This document shows positions 15,469-24,610 of a stretch of 45,483 bases of DNA, one piece after another (position 1 is the stretch's first letter; every line of letters starts with the position of its first letter). The notes under the pieces were generated by a model. It made no database searches and had not been told where the DNA came from. It was given only the letters and a program-made list of their open reading frames with translations. The DNA comes from CAYQEC01 sp964569015. Its GTDB lineage: Bacteria > Actinomycetota > Acidimicrobiia > Spongiisociales > UBA5794. The stretch is taken from positions 1-45,483 of the forward strand of contig CAZMSN010000009.1 of the NCBI GenBank assembly GCA_964569015.1, written 5' to 3'. Both the position numbers and the translations under genes were made by a program.

Positions 15469-16151
15469 TGCCGTTCTACGTTCCCCCGGAGCAGTTGATC
15501 AAGGACCGGGCCGAATTCGCCCGGAAGGGCATCGCTCGGGGCCGCTCGATCGTGATCATGGAGTACCGCGACGGTGTGGTGTTGATGGGGGAGAATCCGA
15601 GCGGGGCATTGCACAAGCTCGGTGAGATCTACGACAGGGTCGCCTTCGCCGGAGTGGGCCGATTCAACGAATTCGAGACCATGCGGGTGGCGGGCATCCG
15701 CTATGCCGACCTCAAGGGCTTTGCGTATGGGCGAGGTGATGTCACCGGCAAGGGCCTGGCCAATGCGTATTCGCAGACCCTCGGGCAGATCTTCACCCAC
15801 GAGGTGAAGCCGTACGAGGTCGAGGTGATGGTCGCTGAGATCGGACCCGATCCGGGCGATACCGAGATGTACCGCATCCAGTTCGACGGCACCCTCCGCG
15901 ACATCGAGCGCTTCGGCGCCATGGGCGGGAAAGAGGAGGCGCTGACCGAGAGGCTCCAGGAAGCCGTGAACGGCCTGATCGATCTGGCGGGGACCATGAG
16001 GGTTGCCGCCGACGCGATCGAGGCCGTAGAGGAGAGCCAGATCGAAGCGACGGGCTGGGAAGCTGCGGTGTTGGACCGGACCTTGGGCCGGCGGATGTTC
16101 CGACGAGTGCAGTCGGCCGAGATCGAGGCAGCGCGCAACGCCGGAGGATGA
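15465..16151 (+). CDS. prcA: 20S proteasome alpha subunit PrcA
   Basis: This 228-residue protein starts with an ATG overlapping the prcB stop. The N-terminal segment YVPPEQLIKDRAEFARKGIARG forms the gate and helix H0 of the alpha ring, the site where the Mpa GQYL tail acts. It lacks the catalytic Thr, as expected. The alpha rings cap the two beta rings in an alpha7-beta7-beta7-alpha7 barrel. The C-terminus is Ala/Glu-rich. A 42-base gap with its own promoter-like sequence precedes pafA. Confidence 0.96.
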   Translation: MMPFYVPPEQLIKDRAEFARKGIARGRSIVIMEYRDGVVLMGENPSGALHKLGEIYDRVAFAGVGRFNEFETMRVAGIRYADLKGFAYGRGDVTGKGLANAYSQTLGQIFTHEVKPYEVEVMVAEIGPDPGDTEMYRIQFDGTLRDIERFGAMGGKEEALTERLQEAVNGLIDLAGTMRVAADAIEAVEESQIEATGWEAAVLDRTLGRRMFRRVQSAEIEAARNAGG

Positions 16152-16157
16152 TGACGG

Positions 16158-16186
16158 TCGGCAGACCGTCGGGGTGCGTCTACCCT
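16158..16186 (+). promoter_or_regulatory. Putative leaderless promoter of pafA
   Basis: TCGGCA (16158-16163, 4 of 6 to the -35 consensus), a 17-base spacer, then TACCCT (16181-16186) as -10. The -10 ends 7 bases before the ATG at 16194, so transcription should begin at or next to the start codon. Confidence 0.5.
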
Positions 16187-16193
16187 GGCGGCC

Positions 16194-17549
16194 ATGCAGC
16201 GGCGCATCTTCGGCATCGAGAATGAGTACGGCGTCACCTGCACGCTGCGGGGCCAGCGCAGGCTTTCCCCCGACGAGGTCGCCCGGTACCTGTTCCGCAG
16301 GGTGGTGAGCTGGGGCCGGTCCTCGAACGTGTTCCTCGAGAACGGCTCACGGCTGTATCTCGACGTCGGGAGCCATCCCGAATATGCCACGCCCGAGTGC
16401 GACAGCCTGCACGACGTGGTGGCTCACGACAAGGCGGGTGAGAGGATTCTCGAGGGACTGGTGCGCTCCGCCGAGAAGCGGCTGGAGGACGAGGGAATCC
16501 GTGGCCAGATCTTCCTGTTCAAGAACAACACCGATTCCGCCGGCAACTCTTACGGATGCCATGAGAACTACCTCGTCGGACGGCATGGCGACTTCCAGCG
16601 CATCATCGACACGCTGATCCCGTTCTTCGTCACGCGCCAGGTGTTCGCCGGCGCCGGCAAGCTGCTGCAAACCGCCCGCGGCACCGCCTTCTGCCTCGCC
16701 CAGCGGGCGGAGCACATCTGGGAGGGCATCTCCTCGGCGACCACCCGGAGCCGGCCGATCATCAACACCAGGGATGAGCCGCATGCCGACGCCGAACGCT
16801 ACCGGCGCCTTCATGTGATCGCGGGTGACTCGAACATGTCCGAGTACGTCACCTACGTGAAAGTGGGGGCGACCGCCGCCTTGCTGCAGATGCTCGAGGA
16901 CGACGTCGTGTTTCGGGATCTCACATTGGAGAATCCGATCAGGGCCATTCGGGAGATCTCACACGATGTCACGTGCAAGCGGCGGGTTCGGCTGGCGAAC
17001 GGGAGGGAACTCTCGGCACTGGACATCCAGTGGGAGTACCTCGAACGCGCCATGCGCTATGCACGATCCACCGGATTCCCGCCCGAGGTGGAGCAGTCCG
17101 TTCTGATGTGGGAGTACTTGTTGACCGGGATCGAGAAGGATCCGCTCTCGCTGTACCGCGAGATCGATTGGGTGGCGAAGTACCGTCTGATCGAGGCCTA
17201 CCGCGAGAGAAGCAATCTGCCGCTGTCGTCGCCCCGGCTCGCGCTCATCGACCTGACCTATCACGACGTCGACCGCGCTCGGGGCCTCTATGAGGTCCTA
17301 CAGCGGCGCGGCGAAGTGGAGCGTGTCGTCACCGATGAGGCCATCACCAACGCAATGACTCAGCCACCGGCGACGACGCGTGCCAAGCTCCGCGGCGATT
17401 TCATCAAGGCTGCCAAAGCCCGCAGGAGAGATTTCACCGTTGATTGGGTACACCTGAAGCTCAACGACCGGGCGCAGCGGACCGTGCTGTGCAAAGACCC
17501 GTTCAAGGCCGTCGATGAGCGGGTGGAGAAGTTGATCGCCGGGCTGTGA
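16194..17549 (+). CDS. pafA: Pup-protein ligase PafA
   Basis: The 451-residue protein nearly matches the length of the mycobacterial enzyme. The N-terminal GIENEYGVTC binds ATP/Mg. RLYLDVGSHPEYATPEC contains Asp57, which corresponds to the catalytic base described for PafA. NNTDSAGNSYGCHENYL and INTRDEPHAD are further shared PafA/Dop motifs. PafA activates the C-terminal Glu of Pup with ATP and joins it to substrate lysines. It has no Dop loop. A leaderless-type promoter sits directly upstream, so ligase expression may be separable from prcBA. Confidence 0.96.
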   Translation: MQRRIFGIENEYGVTCTLRGQRRLSPDEVARYLFRRVVSWGRSSNVFLENGSRLYLDVGSHPEYATPECDSLHDVVAHDKAGERILEGLVRSAEKRLEDEGIRGQIFLFKNNTDSAGNSYGCHENYLVGRHGDFQRIIDTLIPFFVTRQVFAGAGKLLQTARGTAFCLAQRAEHIWEGISSATTRSRPIINTRDEPHADAERYRRLHVIAGDSNMSEYVTYVKVGATAALLQMLEDDVVFRDLTLENPIRAIREISHDVTCKRRVRLANGRELSALDIQWEYLERAMRYARSTGFPPEVEQSVLMWEYLLTGIEKDPLSLYREIDWVAKYRLIEAYRERSNLPLSSPRLALIDLTYHDVDRARGLYEVLQRRGEVERVVTDEAITNAMTQPPATTRAKLRGDFIKAAKARRRDFTVDWVHLKLNDRAQRTVLCKDPFKAVDERVEKLIAGL

Positions 17550-17635
17550 CGCACGGTGATCGGTTGCAGGGGGGCAGGACGAGGCGCCGCGAGATCCTTT
17601 CCCTCACGAAGGGCACCCGATACGCTCGCGCGGGC

Positions 17636-18565
17636 ATGCACAAGGTCATCGAGCGAATCCTGAACCTGCTGGCGTTCCTCCTCACGGCGCAGCGTCCGGT
17701 CACCGCGGATGAGATCCGCATGACGGTCGCCGGATATGACCAGGCGAGCGATGAGGCGTGGCGGAGGATGTTCGAGCGTGACAAGGACCTACTGCGTCAG
17801 CTTGGTATCCCCCTCGAGCTGCGGCCGACCGACGCTTGGGAGGTCGAGCACGGGTACGTGGTGGAGCGAGAGGACTATGCGCTTGCCGATCCCGGCTTGA
17901 CCGACGAAGAGCGCGCCGCCCTGTGGCTCGCCGCCCAGGTGGTGCGCATCGGGGGGCAGGCCTCCGGGCCCGATGCTCTGTTCAAGCTCGGTGGAGCGCC
18001 CGTGACGGCATCGGGGGAGCCCTTGGCCGCCGACCTGGGAGAGGATCGAGAGGCGCTGGCGGTTGCTTTCGCCGCGGTAGCGGATCGTCGCCATCTCGAG
18101 TTCCGCTACCGGGATCGGGGCCGGGTCGTCGCGCCCTACGGGCTGGTGCACCGACGGGGCCACTGGTACATCGTGGGGCCGGAGGCGAGGCCCGATACCA
18201 ATGTCAAGGTGTTCCGGCTCGATCGGGCCGAGGGGATCACAGCCGGCAACCGGGCGGAGGTCTTCGAACGCCCAGCCGGGTTCAGGGCGTCGGATGCGAT
18301 CCCGGAGACCGCGTGGGAGGCGGGAGGAGAGGACATCGAGGCCCGGGTCGTGTTCGACAAGGAGATTGCGTGGTGGGCGCGGCGCCAGCTCGGTGGGCGG
18401 AGCGTGGTGACGGATCTGGCCGACGGGGGTATCGAGGTGGTGACGCCGGTCGCAGCGCCGGATGCGTTCATCGGATGGATCCTCGGTTTTGATGACGATG
18501 CCGAGATCCTCGCCCCGATCGAGTTGCGAGAGCGGCTGGTGGCGCTCGTTGAGGAGCCGATGTGA
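17636..18565 (+). CDS. pafB: WYL-domain transcriptional regulator PafB
   Basis: The protein has 309 residues from ATG 17636. The open frame begins further up, but only from here does it match the family (MHKVIERILNLLAFLLTAQRPVTADEI). Residues 1-70 hold the winged helix-turn-helix. Residues about 140-235 are the WYL domain, with HWYIVGPEA at the WYL motif, and a WCX-type C-terminal domain follows. PafB and PafC together activate the RecA/LexA-independent DNA-damage response in mycobacteria. They are not needed for pupylation despite the name. A -10-like TACGCT lies 9 bases before the start. It overlaps pafC by 4 bases. Confidence 0.92.
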   Translation: MHKVIERILNLLAFLLTAQRPVTADEIRMTVAGYDQASDEAWRRMFERDKDLLRQLGIPLELRPTDAWEVEHGYVVEREDYALADPGLTDEERAALWLAAQVVRIGGQASGPDALFKLGGAPVTASGEPLAADLGEDREALAVAFAAVADRRHLEFRYRDRGRVVAPYGLVHRRGHWYIVGPEARPDTNVKVFRLDRAEGITAGNRAEVFERPAGFRASDAIPETAWEAGGEDIEARVVFDKEIAWWARRQLGGRSVVTDLADGGIEVVTPVAAPDAFIGWILGFDDDAEILAPIELRERLVALVEEPM

Positions 18566-19518
18566 CGAGCCCGAAGACGGCTCACCGATTGACGCGCATC
18601 CTGTCGATGCTGCCGTGGGTGATCGCGAACCCAGGCGCCACCGTCCGTGAGGTCTGCGAGCGGTTCGGCTACACGACACGCGAGCTTGCCGCGGATCTGG
18701 ATCTCGTGTTCGTGTGCGGCCTGCCCGGATACGGGCCGGGCGATCTGATGGTGGCGTACATCGAGGAGGACGAAGTGGTGGTCGAGATGGCCGACTACTT
18801 CTCGGCCCCGCTGCGCCTCAACCCGCCTGAGGCGCTCTCGCTCCTCGCGTCAGGCATGGCGCTGGTTTCGACCGGGCAAGCACCCGAAGCCCTGCAGCGG
18901 GCGGTAGCGAAGCTTCAGGCCGTTCTCCTCCCAGAGGCGAGTGATGCCCTCGTGGTCGATCTGAGCGAGCCGGAGTGGGTGGCGGAGCTGCGCCGGGCGG
19001 CCGCGGAGGGCCAGGTGATGCGGATCACCTACACGGGGATCGCCAGCCGGATGACGACCGAGAGGGAGATCGAGCCGTGGTCGGTGTTCTCGACCATGGG
19101 GAACTGGTACGTGTCCGCCAGGTGCCGGTCGGCGCAGGCGGAGCGGGTGTTCCGTATCGATCGAATCCGCTCGGCAACGCCGACGGATGAGACGTTCGTC
19201 GTGACCGATCAACCACCGCCGCCGGTCGTGCGGTACTCGCCCGGCGAGGACGACGTGCGTGCGGTGATTCGTCTCAGCGACCAGGCGCGATGGGTGACCG
19301 ACTACTACCCGGTCGAGGTGCTCGACGACTCGGGGGGTGTTGTGACGGTGCGATTCTCGGCTGCCGATCCGATGGTCGCGGCGCGGCTGCTGGTACGGCT
19401 CGGACGGGCGGCGGAGCTGGTTGAGGGAGACGAGGTCGCCGCGGCGCAGAGCCATCTGCGGAAGCAGATCCTGGCTCGCTATCGAGATGATCAAATACCG
19501 GCTGTATCGGGTGACTAG
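18562..19518 (+). CDS. pafC: WYL-domain transcriptional regulator PafC
   Basis: A 318-residue partner of PafB starting at a GTG in a GTGA overlap. The N-terminal helix-turn-helix (HRLTRILSMLPWVIANPGATVREVCERFGY, described here by its span of residues about 7-36) is followed by the WYL domain. That domain shows GNWYVSARC and FRIDRIRSA, and a C-terminal WCX-like domain follows. The tight overlap fits the known joint action of PafB and PafC on the alternative DNA-damage promoter class. RecN and other repair genes of this window could be targets, but I did not find a defined PafBC motif. Confidence 0.92.
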   Translation: MTSPKTAHRLTRILSMLPWVIANPGATVREVCERFGYTTRELAADLDLVFVCGLPGYGPGDLMVAYIEEDEVVVEMADYFSAPLRLNPPEALSLLASGMALVSTGQAPEALQRAVAKLQAVLLPEASDALVVDLSEPEWVAELRRAAAEGQVMRITYTGIASRMTTEREIEPWSVFSTMGNWYVSARCRSAQAERVFRIDRIRSATPTDETFVVTDQPPPPVVRYSPGEDDVRAVIRLSDQARWVTDYYPVEVLDDSGGVVTVRFSAADPMVAARLLVRLGRAAELVEGDEVAAAQSHLRKQILARYRDDQIPAVSGD

Positions 19519-19596
19519 CCGCCAAATAGTCATTCAGGGGTCGCTGGTGGTGCCGATGGAACAGGTGGGAGACAGCCCCCAACGGAGCCGAGAAAC

Positions 19597-19890
19597 ATGA
19601 CGACCATTCGCACCACATGCAGCCGCTGCGGAGACGTGGAGCTCACGACATCCGACATTGCGCTGGAGCTGATGTCGGAAGCGTCCACGGGCACGTACCG
19701 CTTCGAGTGCCCTTTCTGCGGCGCGGTGCAGCGTCGTCCCGCCAATCATCGAGTGGTCAGCATTCTCCTCGCAACCGGCGTTCACTACGAGATCCTTCCG
19801 ATCGCTCATCCGATCACCGAGAGCGAGATCGACGTGTTCGTCCGGGCGCTCGATGAAGAGGATTGGTACTCGGAGCTGGCGATCTCCTGA
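19597..19890 (+). CDS. Small zinc-ribbon protein of unknown function
   Basis: This 97-residue protein has two CxxC pairs: Cys8/Cys11 (CSRCG) and Cys38/Cys41 (CPFCG). The 26 residues between them form a typical zinc ribbon. The C-terminal half is acidic, with EIDVFVRALDEEDWYSEL. I do not recognise a named family. It sits alone between pafC and tatA. The zinc ribbon suggests a nucleic-acid or protein contact, but nothing more specific can be said. A 127-base stretch after it holds the tatA promoter region. Confidence 0.65.
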   Translation: MTTIRTTCSRCGDVELTTSDIALELMSEASTGTYRFECPFCGAVQRRPANHRVVSILLATGVHYEILPIAHPITESEIDVFVRALDEEDWYSELAIS

Positions 19891-20003
19891 GGCGCCGCTC
19901 GCCCACAATCTCGAGACCGACTCGATCCGCGTCCCGACTGAGCCTCTGACGGGCGCGCTTGGGGTGAAGCTGATCCGTCCATCGGGCTAGGGCGCGCACC
20001 ACC

Positions 20004-20009
20004 TAACAT
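20004..20009 (+). promoter_or_regulatory. Putative -10 element of tatA
   Basis: TAACAT ends 8 bases before the tatA ATG, compatible with a leaderless or very short leader mRNA. No clear -35 is visible. Confidence 0.4.
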
Positions 20010-20017
20010 CGAGTGTC

Positions 20018-20386
20018 ATGGCGAGCCTCACCCTTTCGGAGATGGTGGCGATCGTGCTGGTGATCCTCATCGTCTTCGGGCCCCAGAGACTTCCCGAGAT
20101 GGCCCGCAGAGCCGCGCTCTCGATACGACGTCTCAGGACGATCGCGGCGTCCGTGCGAGAGGAGTTCGAGGCTGAGTGCGGCGAGATCGCGGCGCCGCTG
20201 CGTGAAGTCCGTGAGGAGGTCGTTGGAGCGCGTCAGGACCTGATCGCCTCGGTGTCGAGCATCACTGAGGAAATCCGCAGAGCACAAACGCACGCCGATG
20301 AGGCGGCCACTGCTCAGATGGTCCCGAGCGCTGACTTATCATGCGCTGCCGATGACGTTGAGCCGGATGAGCTCACCGCCACATGA
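20018..20386 (+). CDS. tatA: Twin-arginine translocase subunit TatA/TatB-type
   Basis: The 122-residue protein has a short N-terminal membrane helix (about 7-20) directly followed by FGPQRLPE, the hinge of TatA/TatB. An amphipathic helix and a long charged tail follow. It forms the protein-conducting part of the Tat system for folded proteins. The tail, longer than in minimal TatA proteins, leaves open a TatB-like role. It overlaps tatC by four bases. The same tatA-tatC-helY order follows pafC in M. tuberculosis. Confidence 0.9.
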   Translation: MASLTLSEMVAIVLVILIVFGPQRLPEMARRAALSIRRLRTIAASVREEFEAECGEIAAPLREVREEVVGARQDLIASVSSITEEIRRAQTHADEAATAQMVPSADLSCAADDVEPDELTAT

Positions 20387-21096
20387 GCGTTGCCCGCATG
20401 AGCTTCTTCGACCACCTCGTCGAGTTGCGCGCCCGGATCATCAAGGCGACGGTCGCCGTCAGCGTGGCGACTATCGCCGGGTTCATCTTCCACCACGGCG
20501 TGCTCGAGCTCCTGGCCGGCCCGTACCAGGCGGCGGTCGACAACGACCGTCTCGCCTTCTTCCAACCGACCGAAGCGTTCAGTGTCGTGATGAAGGTGTC
20601 GCTCTTCGTCGGGGTGATCCTCGCCAGCCCGGTGATCATCTATCAGGTTTGGCGATTCGTCGCCCCGGCGCTCACCCGACGGGAGCGCCGCTACGTCATT
20701 CCGCTGTCGGCGGCACTGGGCGGTCTCTTCGCGGCGGGCGTGGGACTCGGCTATTGGGCCCTGCCGCTGGCACTGCGGGTACTGCTCGGATTCGGGAGCG
20801 ACCTGCTCGCCCCGACGATCGGCGCCAGCTTCTATCTGAGCTTCGCGATGCGTTTTCTCCTCGCTTTCGGGATCGCCTTCGAGTTCCCGGTCTTCCTGTT
20901 CGCGGCTGCCGGCCTGCGGATCGTGCGCAGCGATCAGCTTCGAGCCGGGCGACGGTGGGTGGTGGTCGCCATAGTGGTGGCAGCCGCCTTGCTGACACCC
21001 GGTGGCGACCCTCTCACCCTGTTCTTGCTGGCCGCTCCGATGTACGCGCTGTACGAGCTGACGATCATCGCTATCCGATTCGTGCTCGAGCGATGA
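20383..21096 (+). CDS. tatC: Twin-arginine translocase subunit TatC
   Basis: The 237-residue membrane protein has six predicted helices. The N-terminal FFDHLVELRARI is the conserved TatC start that helps recognise the RR signal peptide. FQPTEAFSV and the segment from YQVWRFVAPALTRRERR are further family marks. The ATG lies in an ATGA overlap with tatA. A second Met six codons on (MSFFDHL) is a possible start. Its own stop overlaps the helY ATG. Confidence 0.95.
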   Translation: MSVARMSFFDHLVELRARIIKATVAVSVATIAGFIFHHGVLELLAGPYQAAVDNDRLAFFQPTEAFSVVMKVSLFVGVILASPVIIYQVWRFVAPALTRRERRYVIPLSAALGGLFAAGVGLGYWALPLALRVLLGFGSDLLAPTIGASFYLSFAMRFLLAFGIAFEFPVFLFAAAGLRIVRSDQLRAGRRWVVVAIVVAAALLTPGGDPLTLFLLAAPMYALYELTIIAIRFVLER

Positions 21097-23642
21097 GCCA
21101 CGATCTGGGTCCGGAGATGAGAGGATTCGTCGAGAGCTTGCCGTTCGAGCCGGATCACTTTCAGCTCGAGGCCATCGAGATCCTGGAGAGTGGGAGAGCA
21201 GTGGTGGTCACGGCGCCGACGGGCTCGGGGAAGACGGTGGTAGCCGAAGCCGCGGTGCACATGGCCCTCGCCCGGCGGAAACGGGCTTTCTACACGACAC
21301 CGATCAAAGCACTGTCCAACCAGAAGTTCGGTGATCTGCGAGAACGGTACGGCGAGGACCGAGTAGGGCTGCTGACCGGAGACAACGTCATCAACGGCGA
21401 CGCGCCGATCGTGGTGATGACCACCGAGGTTCTGCGCAACATGATCTATGCAGACAGCCGAGCGTTGGACAACCTGTCCGTGGTTGTGCTCGACGAGGTG
21501 CACTACCTTCAGGACCGCTACCGCGGTGCCGTGTGGGAAGAAGTCATCATCCACCTCCGGCGTGACGTGCAGCTGGTGAGCCTCTCGGCGACCATCGCCA
21601 ATCCGGAGGAGTTCACCTCCTGGATTCGAGAGCGCCGGGGATCGGCCGGCCTCGTCGTTGAGACCCACCGCCCGGTGCCGCTGGAGAGCCTCTACATGGT
21701 GCGAGACCGGCATCGGGAGTACCGCATCGACCTGTTTCCGGTCTTCGGCACCGGGAGCAATCGCCCCAATCCGGAGGTCGTGCGGCTCCTGAAGAAGGGG
21801 AGAGGGCGGTTTCGGCGCTTTGGCTACCCCGGCCGGCTCGAGGTCGTGACACGTCTTCGAAAAGAGGGCCTGCTGCCCGCCATCTACTTCATCTTCTCTC
21901 GGGCCGGCTGCGAACAGGCAAGTCGGTCGATGGCGGAAGCCCGCCTCGGCCTCACGAGCGTTGACGAACGGCAGGAGATACGGCGGGCGGCCGAGGAACT
22001 GACGAGCCACCTCGCCGAGGCCGATCTCGGAGTGCTCGGATACGGCGCCTGGCGCGAGGAGCTGGAAGAAGGGGTGGCGGCTCACCACGCCGGCATGGTG
22101 CCGGCCTTCAAGGAGGCGGTGGAGGATCTGTTCGGGAGAGGTCTCATCAAGGTCGTCTTCGCCACCGAGACGCTGGCGCTCGGGATCAACATGCCGGCAC
22201 GAACGGTGGTGCTGGAGCGCTTGACGAGATTCACCGGCGAGGCACACGAGATCATGCAGCCCGGCGACTACACCCAGCTCACAGGGCGGGCGGGGAGGAG
22301 GGGCATCGACTCGCGAGGAAGCGCCGTCGTACTGCACAATCGCGACATCCCTTTCGAGCGGGTGGCGGCGATCGCCGCGGAGGGAAGTCATCCACTGACA
22401 TCGAGCTTCCAGCCGTCCTACAACATGGCGATCAATCTCGTCGCCAACTACGAGCGTGACGTGGCCGAGACACTGCTCACCGCCTCCTTCGCGGAGTTCT
22501 GGAGCGGTCAGCGAAGAGAGGCATTGGAGGAGAGGATCAGCGAACGGGAGGCAGAGATCGCCGAGTTCCGAGCGGCGGCCGAGTGTGATCGAGGCGACGT
22601 TTGGGCGTTCGCCACCGGCGCCGGCCGCCAGGTGGCGGACCACGGCTCTCTGACGGGAGATCTCGTGCAGGGAATCCATGAGGGAGACGTGCTCCAGCTC
22701 TCCGCCGACGAGAAGGATCGATGGGTGGTGCTGGCCCGGGGCTGGGGAGCATGCCCCCGGTTCCTGCTCCTGTCGACGGCGAGTCGCACCCGCCGGGTGC
22801 GGCCGGAAGACCTCGGACCGGCGGTGTCGATTCTCGGCAACATGCCGCTGCCGGAGCCGATCAAGTCCCGCGAATCCGGCTACCAGCGCTCGATCGCCAG
22901 GCGGTTGAGGGTCTGGTCACCGGCCCCAGGGACCACGCCGGTCGATCTCGTGGCCGGCGGGTCGCACGATGCCGTGGCCGGCTGTCCCCGGCTCATGGAG
23001 CACCTGGGGTGGGTGCGGCGCACCGAGCGAGCAGAGAAGGAGCTCCGGAGGTTGCGGCGGCGTCTGGAGCGGGCCGAAGGCGGCCTGGTGACACAATTCG
23101 ACGCGATCTTGGCTCTTCTCGAGAAGTGGGGATACGTCGAGGGATGGCAGCTCACTCCCCGGGGCGGCCATCTCCGTTTTGTGTACAACGAGCTCGATCT
23201 CCTCCTCACCGAATCGATAGAGCAGGGCGTGTTCGACGGTCTCGGCCCCGCCGAGCTGGCGGCCCTCGCCAGCCTCTTCACGTACGAGGCGCGGGTACAC
23301 GAGCCGCCGGGCGGCTGGCCCGGCCGCCGGGTGGAGGCACGCGGCACCGCCGTCCTGGAGCTCGCGGGGCGCCTCAACGCGGCCGAACGTCACCATCGAT
23401 TGCCGGAGACGCGGGCGCCCGATGAGGGATTTGCGGCGGTGGCCCATGCATGGACATCGGGGGTGCAACTCGAGGACCTGTTCGATGATGACGTGGTCGC
23501 AGGCGATTTTGTTCGTAACTGCCGCCAACTCCTCGACCTCCTTCGCCAGCTCCGCGACGGTTTTCCGAAGCTAGGCTCGGTGGCGGCTGTGGCGGTCCGA
23601 GCGATCGATCGCGGCGTCGTCGCAGCCGGGGGTCGCGTATGA
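21093..23642 (+). CDS. helY: Ski2/Mtr4-like DEVH-box RNA helicase HelY
   Basis: The protein has 849 residues. The frame is open for 265 codons further upstream across tatC, but the ATG at 21093 in an ATGA overlap is the sensible start. Walker A is APTGSGKT (41-48), the DEVH box is at 134-137, and SLSATI is motif III. The helicase C-terminal lobe has FATETLALGINMPARTVV and TGRAGRRGID. A long DSHCT-type C-terminal region follows. The homologues act in RNA unwinding and decay; M. tuberculosis HelY lies at the same place after tatC. It overlaps the lipid kinase gene. Confidence 0.94.
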   Translation: MSHDLGPEMRGFVESLPFEPDHFQLEAIEILESGRAVVVTAPTGSGKTVVAEAAVHMALARRKRAFYTTPIKALSNQKFGDLRERYGEDRVGLLTGDNVINGDAPIVVMTTEVLRNMIYADSRALDNLSVVVLDEVHYLQDRYRGAVWEEVIIHLRRDVQLVSLSATIANPEEFTSWIRERRGSAGLVVETHRPVPLESLYMVRDRHREYRIDLFPVFGTGSNRPNPEVVRLLKKGRGRFRRFGYPGRLEVVTRLRKEGLLPAIYFIFSRAGCEQASRSMAEARLGLTSVDERQEIRRAAEELTSHLAEADLGVLGYGAWREELEEGVAAHHAGMVPAFKEAVEDLFGRGLIKVVFATETLALGINMPARTVVLERLTRFTGEAHEIMQPGDYTQLTGRAGRRGIDSRGSAVVLHNRDIPFERVAAIAAEGSHPLTSSFQPSYNMAINLVANYERDVAETLLTASFAEFWSGQRREALEERISEREAEIAEFRAAAECDRGDVWAFATGAGRQVADHGSLTGDLVQGIHEGDVLQLSADEKDRWVVLARGWGACPRFLLLSTASRTRRVRPEDLGPAVSILGNMPLPEPIKSRESGYQRSIARRLRVWSPAPGTTPVDLVAGGSHDAVAGCPRLMEHLGWVRRTERAEKELRRLRRRLERAEGGLVTQFDAILALLEKWGYVEGWQLTPRGGHLRFVYNELDLLLTESIEQGVFDGLGPAELAALASLFTYEARVHEPPGGWPGRRVEARGTAVLELAGRLNAAERHHRLPETRAPDEGFAAVAHAWTSGVQLEDLFDDDVVAGDFVRNCRQLLDLLRQLRDGFPKLGSVAAVAVRAIDRGVVAAGGRV

Positions 23643-24520
23643 CATGGTGGGTGATCGTGAACCCGTCGGCCGGGCGTCGCGGCGATGCCCTTCGCCGCAC
23701 TCGTCGCAGCCTCGACGCGCGGGGTATTCCCTACACGCTGCGAGAGTCGTCCTCCGCCGAGGAGGTGGCGCCCCTGGTGGCCGAGGGACAGGAGGCGGGC
23801 TGCACCAAGTTCGTCGCGGTGGGCGGAGACGGCACTGCTCATCTCGTCCTGAACGGCCTCATGGCGCTCGAGTGGGCCGCGCCGCCGACACTCGGAATCC
23901 TCCCGGCGGGATCCGGGTCCGACTTCATCAAGACCTTCGACCTTCCGCGCCGCCTGGAGAGCATGGCCGATCATCTCGTCACAGACTCGGTGTACCGCTG
24001 TGACGTCATCGTGTTGGAGGGAGCGTTCGGAAGGCGCTTCGCCCTCAATGCGGCGAACGCGGGCATCGCGGCGGGGTGCGTCCCGGTGGCCAATCGTCTC
24101 CCGCGATGGCTGGGGAGCAATCGATATGCCGTGGGTTTCTGGCTCGCGCTGATCGGATTCAGACCGGCCGTGACGGAGGTCACCGTGGGCGATCGCACGA
24201 TCATCGGGGAGACTCTCAACGTCGTGGTGGCGAACGGCAGGTACTTCGCTGGCGGCATGAAGGTGGCGCCGCAGGCGGCGCCCGGCGACGGCCTCTTCGA
24301 GGTACAGGTGTTCGCCGGGCCGCGGCGGAAGGCGTTTCGGGTGATGCCACGGGTGAGGCGCGGGTCCCACCTCCACTGTCGTGAGGTGAGCCGAGTCACG
24401 GGGGTGGAGGCCGATGTGCGGGTGCCCGAAGCGTGGCCGATCGAGGCGGACGGCGAGCTGATCGGCCACGGCTCCATCCGGGCAAGCGTGCTGCCGGGGG
24501 CCATCGACTTCAAGATCTGA
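23639..24520 (+). CDS. Diacylglycerol/sphingosine kinase-like lipid kinase
   Basis: The 293-residue protein has an N-terminal DAGK catalytic domain, with VNPSAGRR and the nucleotide-binding GGDGT (62-66), then PAGSGSDF where most members have GTGNDF. A C-terminal beta domain includes VVVANGRYFAGGMKVAPQA and DGLFEV. It belongs to the YegS/BmrU/Rv2252 group, which phosphorylates diacylglycerol or related lipids at the membrane, feeding phosphatidate to lipid synthesis. It starts in an ATGA overlap with helY. The exact substrate is open. Confidence 0.9.
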   Translation: MTWWVIVNPSAGRRGDALRRTRRSLDARGIPYTLRESSSAEEVAPLVAEGQEAGCTKFVAVGGDGTAHLVLNGLMALEWAAPPTLGILPAGSGSDFIKTFDLPRRLESMADHLVTDSVYRCDVIVLEGAFGRRFALNAANAGIAAGCVPVANRLPRWLGSNRYAVGFWLALIGFRPAVTEVTVGDRTIIGETLNVVVANGRYFAGGMKVAPQAAPGDGLFEVQVFAGPRRKAFRVMPRVRRGSHLHCREVSRVTGVEADVRVPEAWPIEADGELIGHGSIRASVLPGAIDFKI

Positions 24521-24562
24521 GAGGCGGCGAGATGCGCCGGCGAGCCGACAGAGAAACAGTCG

Positions 24563-24590
24563 TTGGCTGCCGCACTACGACCGATATAAT
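24563..24590 (+). promoter_or_regulatory. Strong sigma-70-type promoter of the DUF4193 gene
   Basis: TTGGCT (24563-24568), a 16-base spacer and a perfect TATAAT (24585-24590). The start of transcription should fall near 24597, with a leader of about 14 bases that includes AAAGG before ATG 24611. A perfect -10 is rare in this GC-rich window, so the gene is probably highly expressed. Confidence 0.75.
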
Positions 24591-24610
24591 CCCGCGCCAC
24601 GAAAGGTCCC

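Noticed and set aside
20298..21092. N-terminal extension of the HelY frame by 265 codons
   Set aside because: It overlaps tatC fully, has Arg/Pro-rich shadow composition, and the ATG at 21093 begins the conserved protein.
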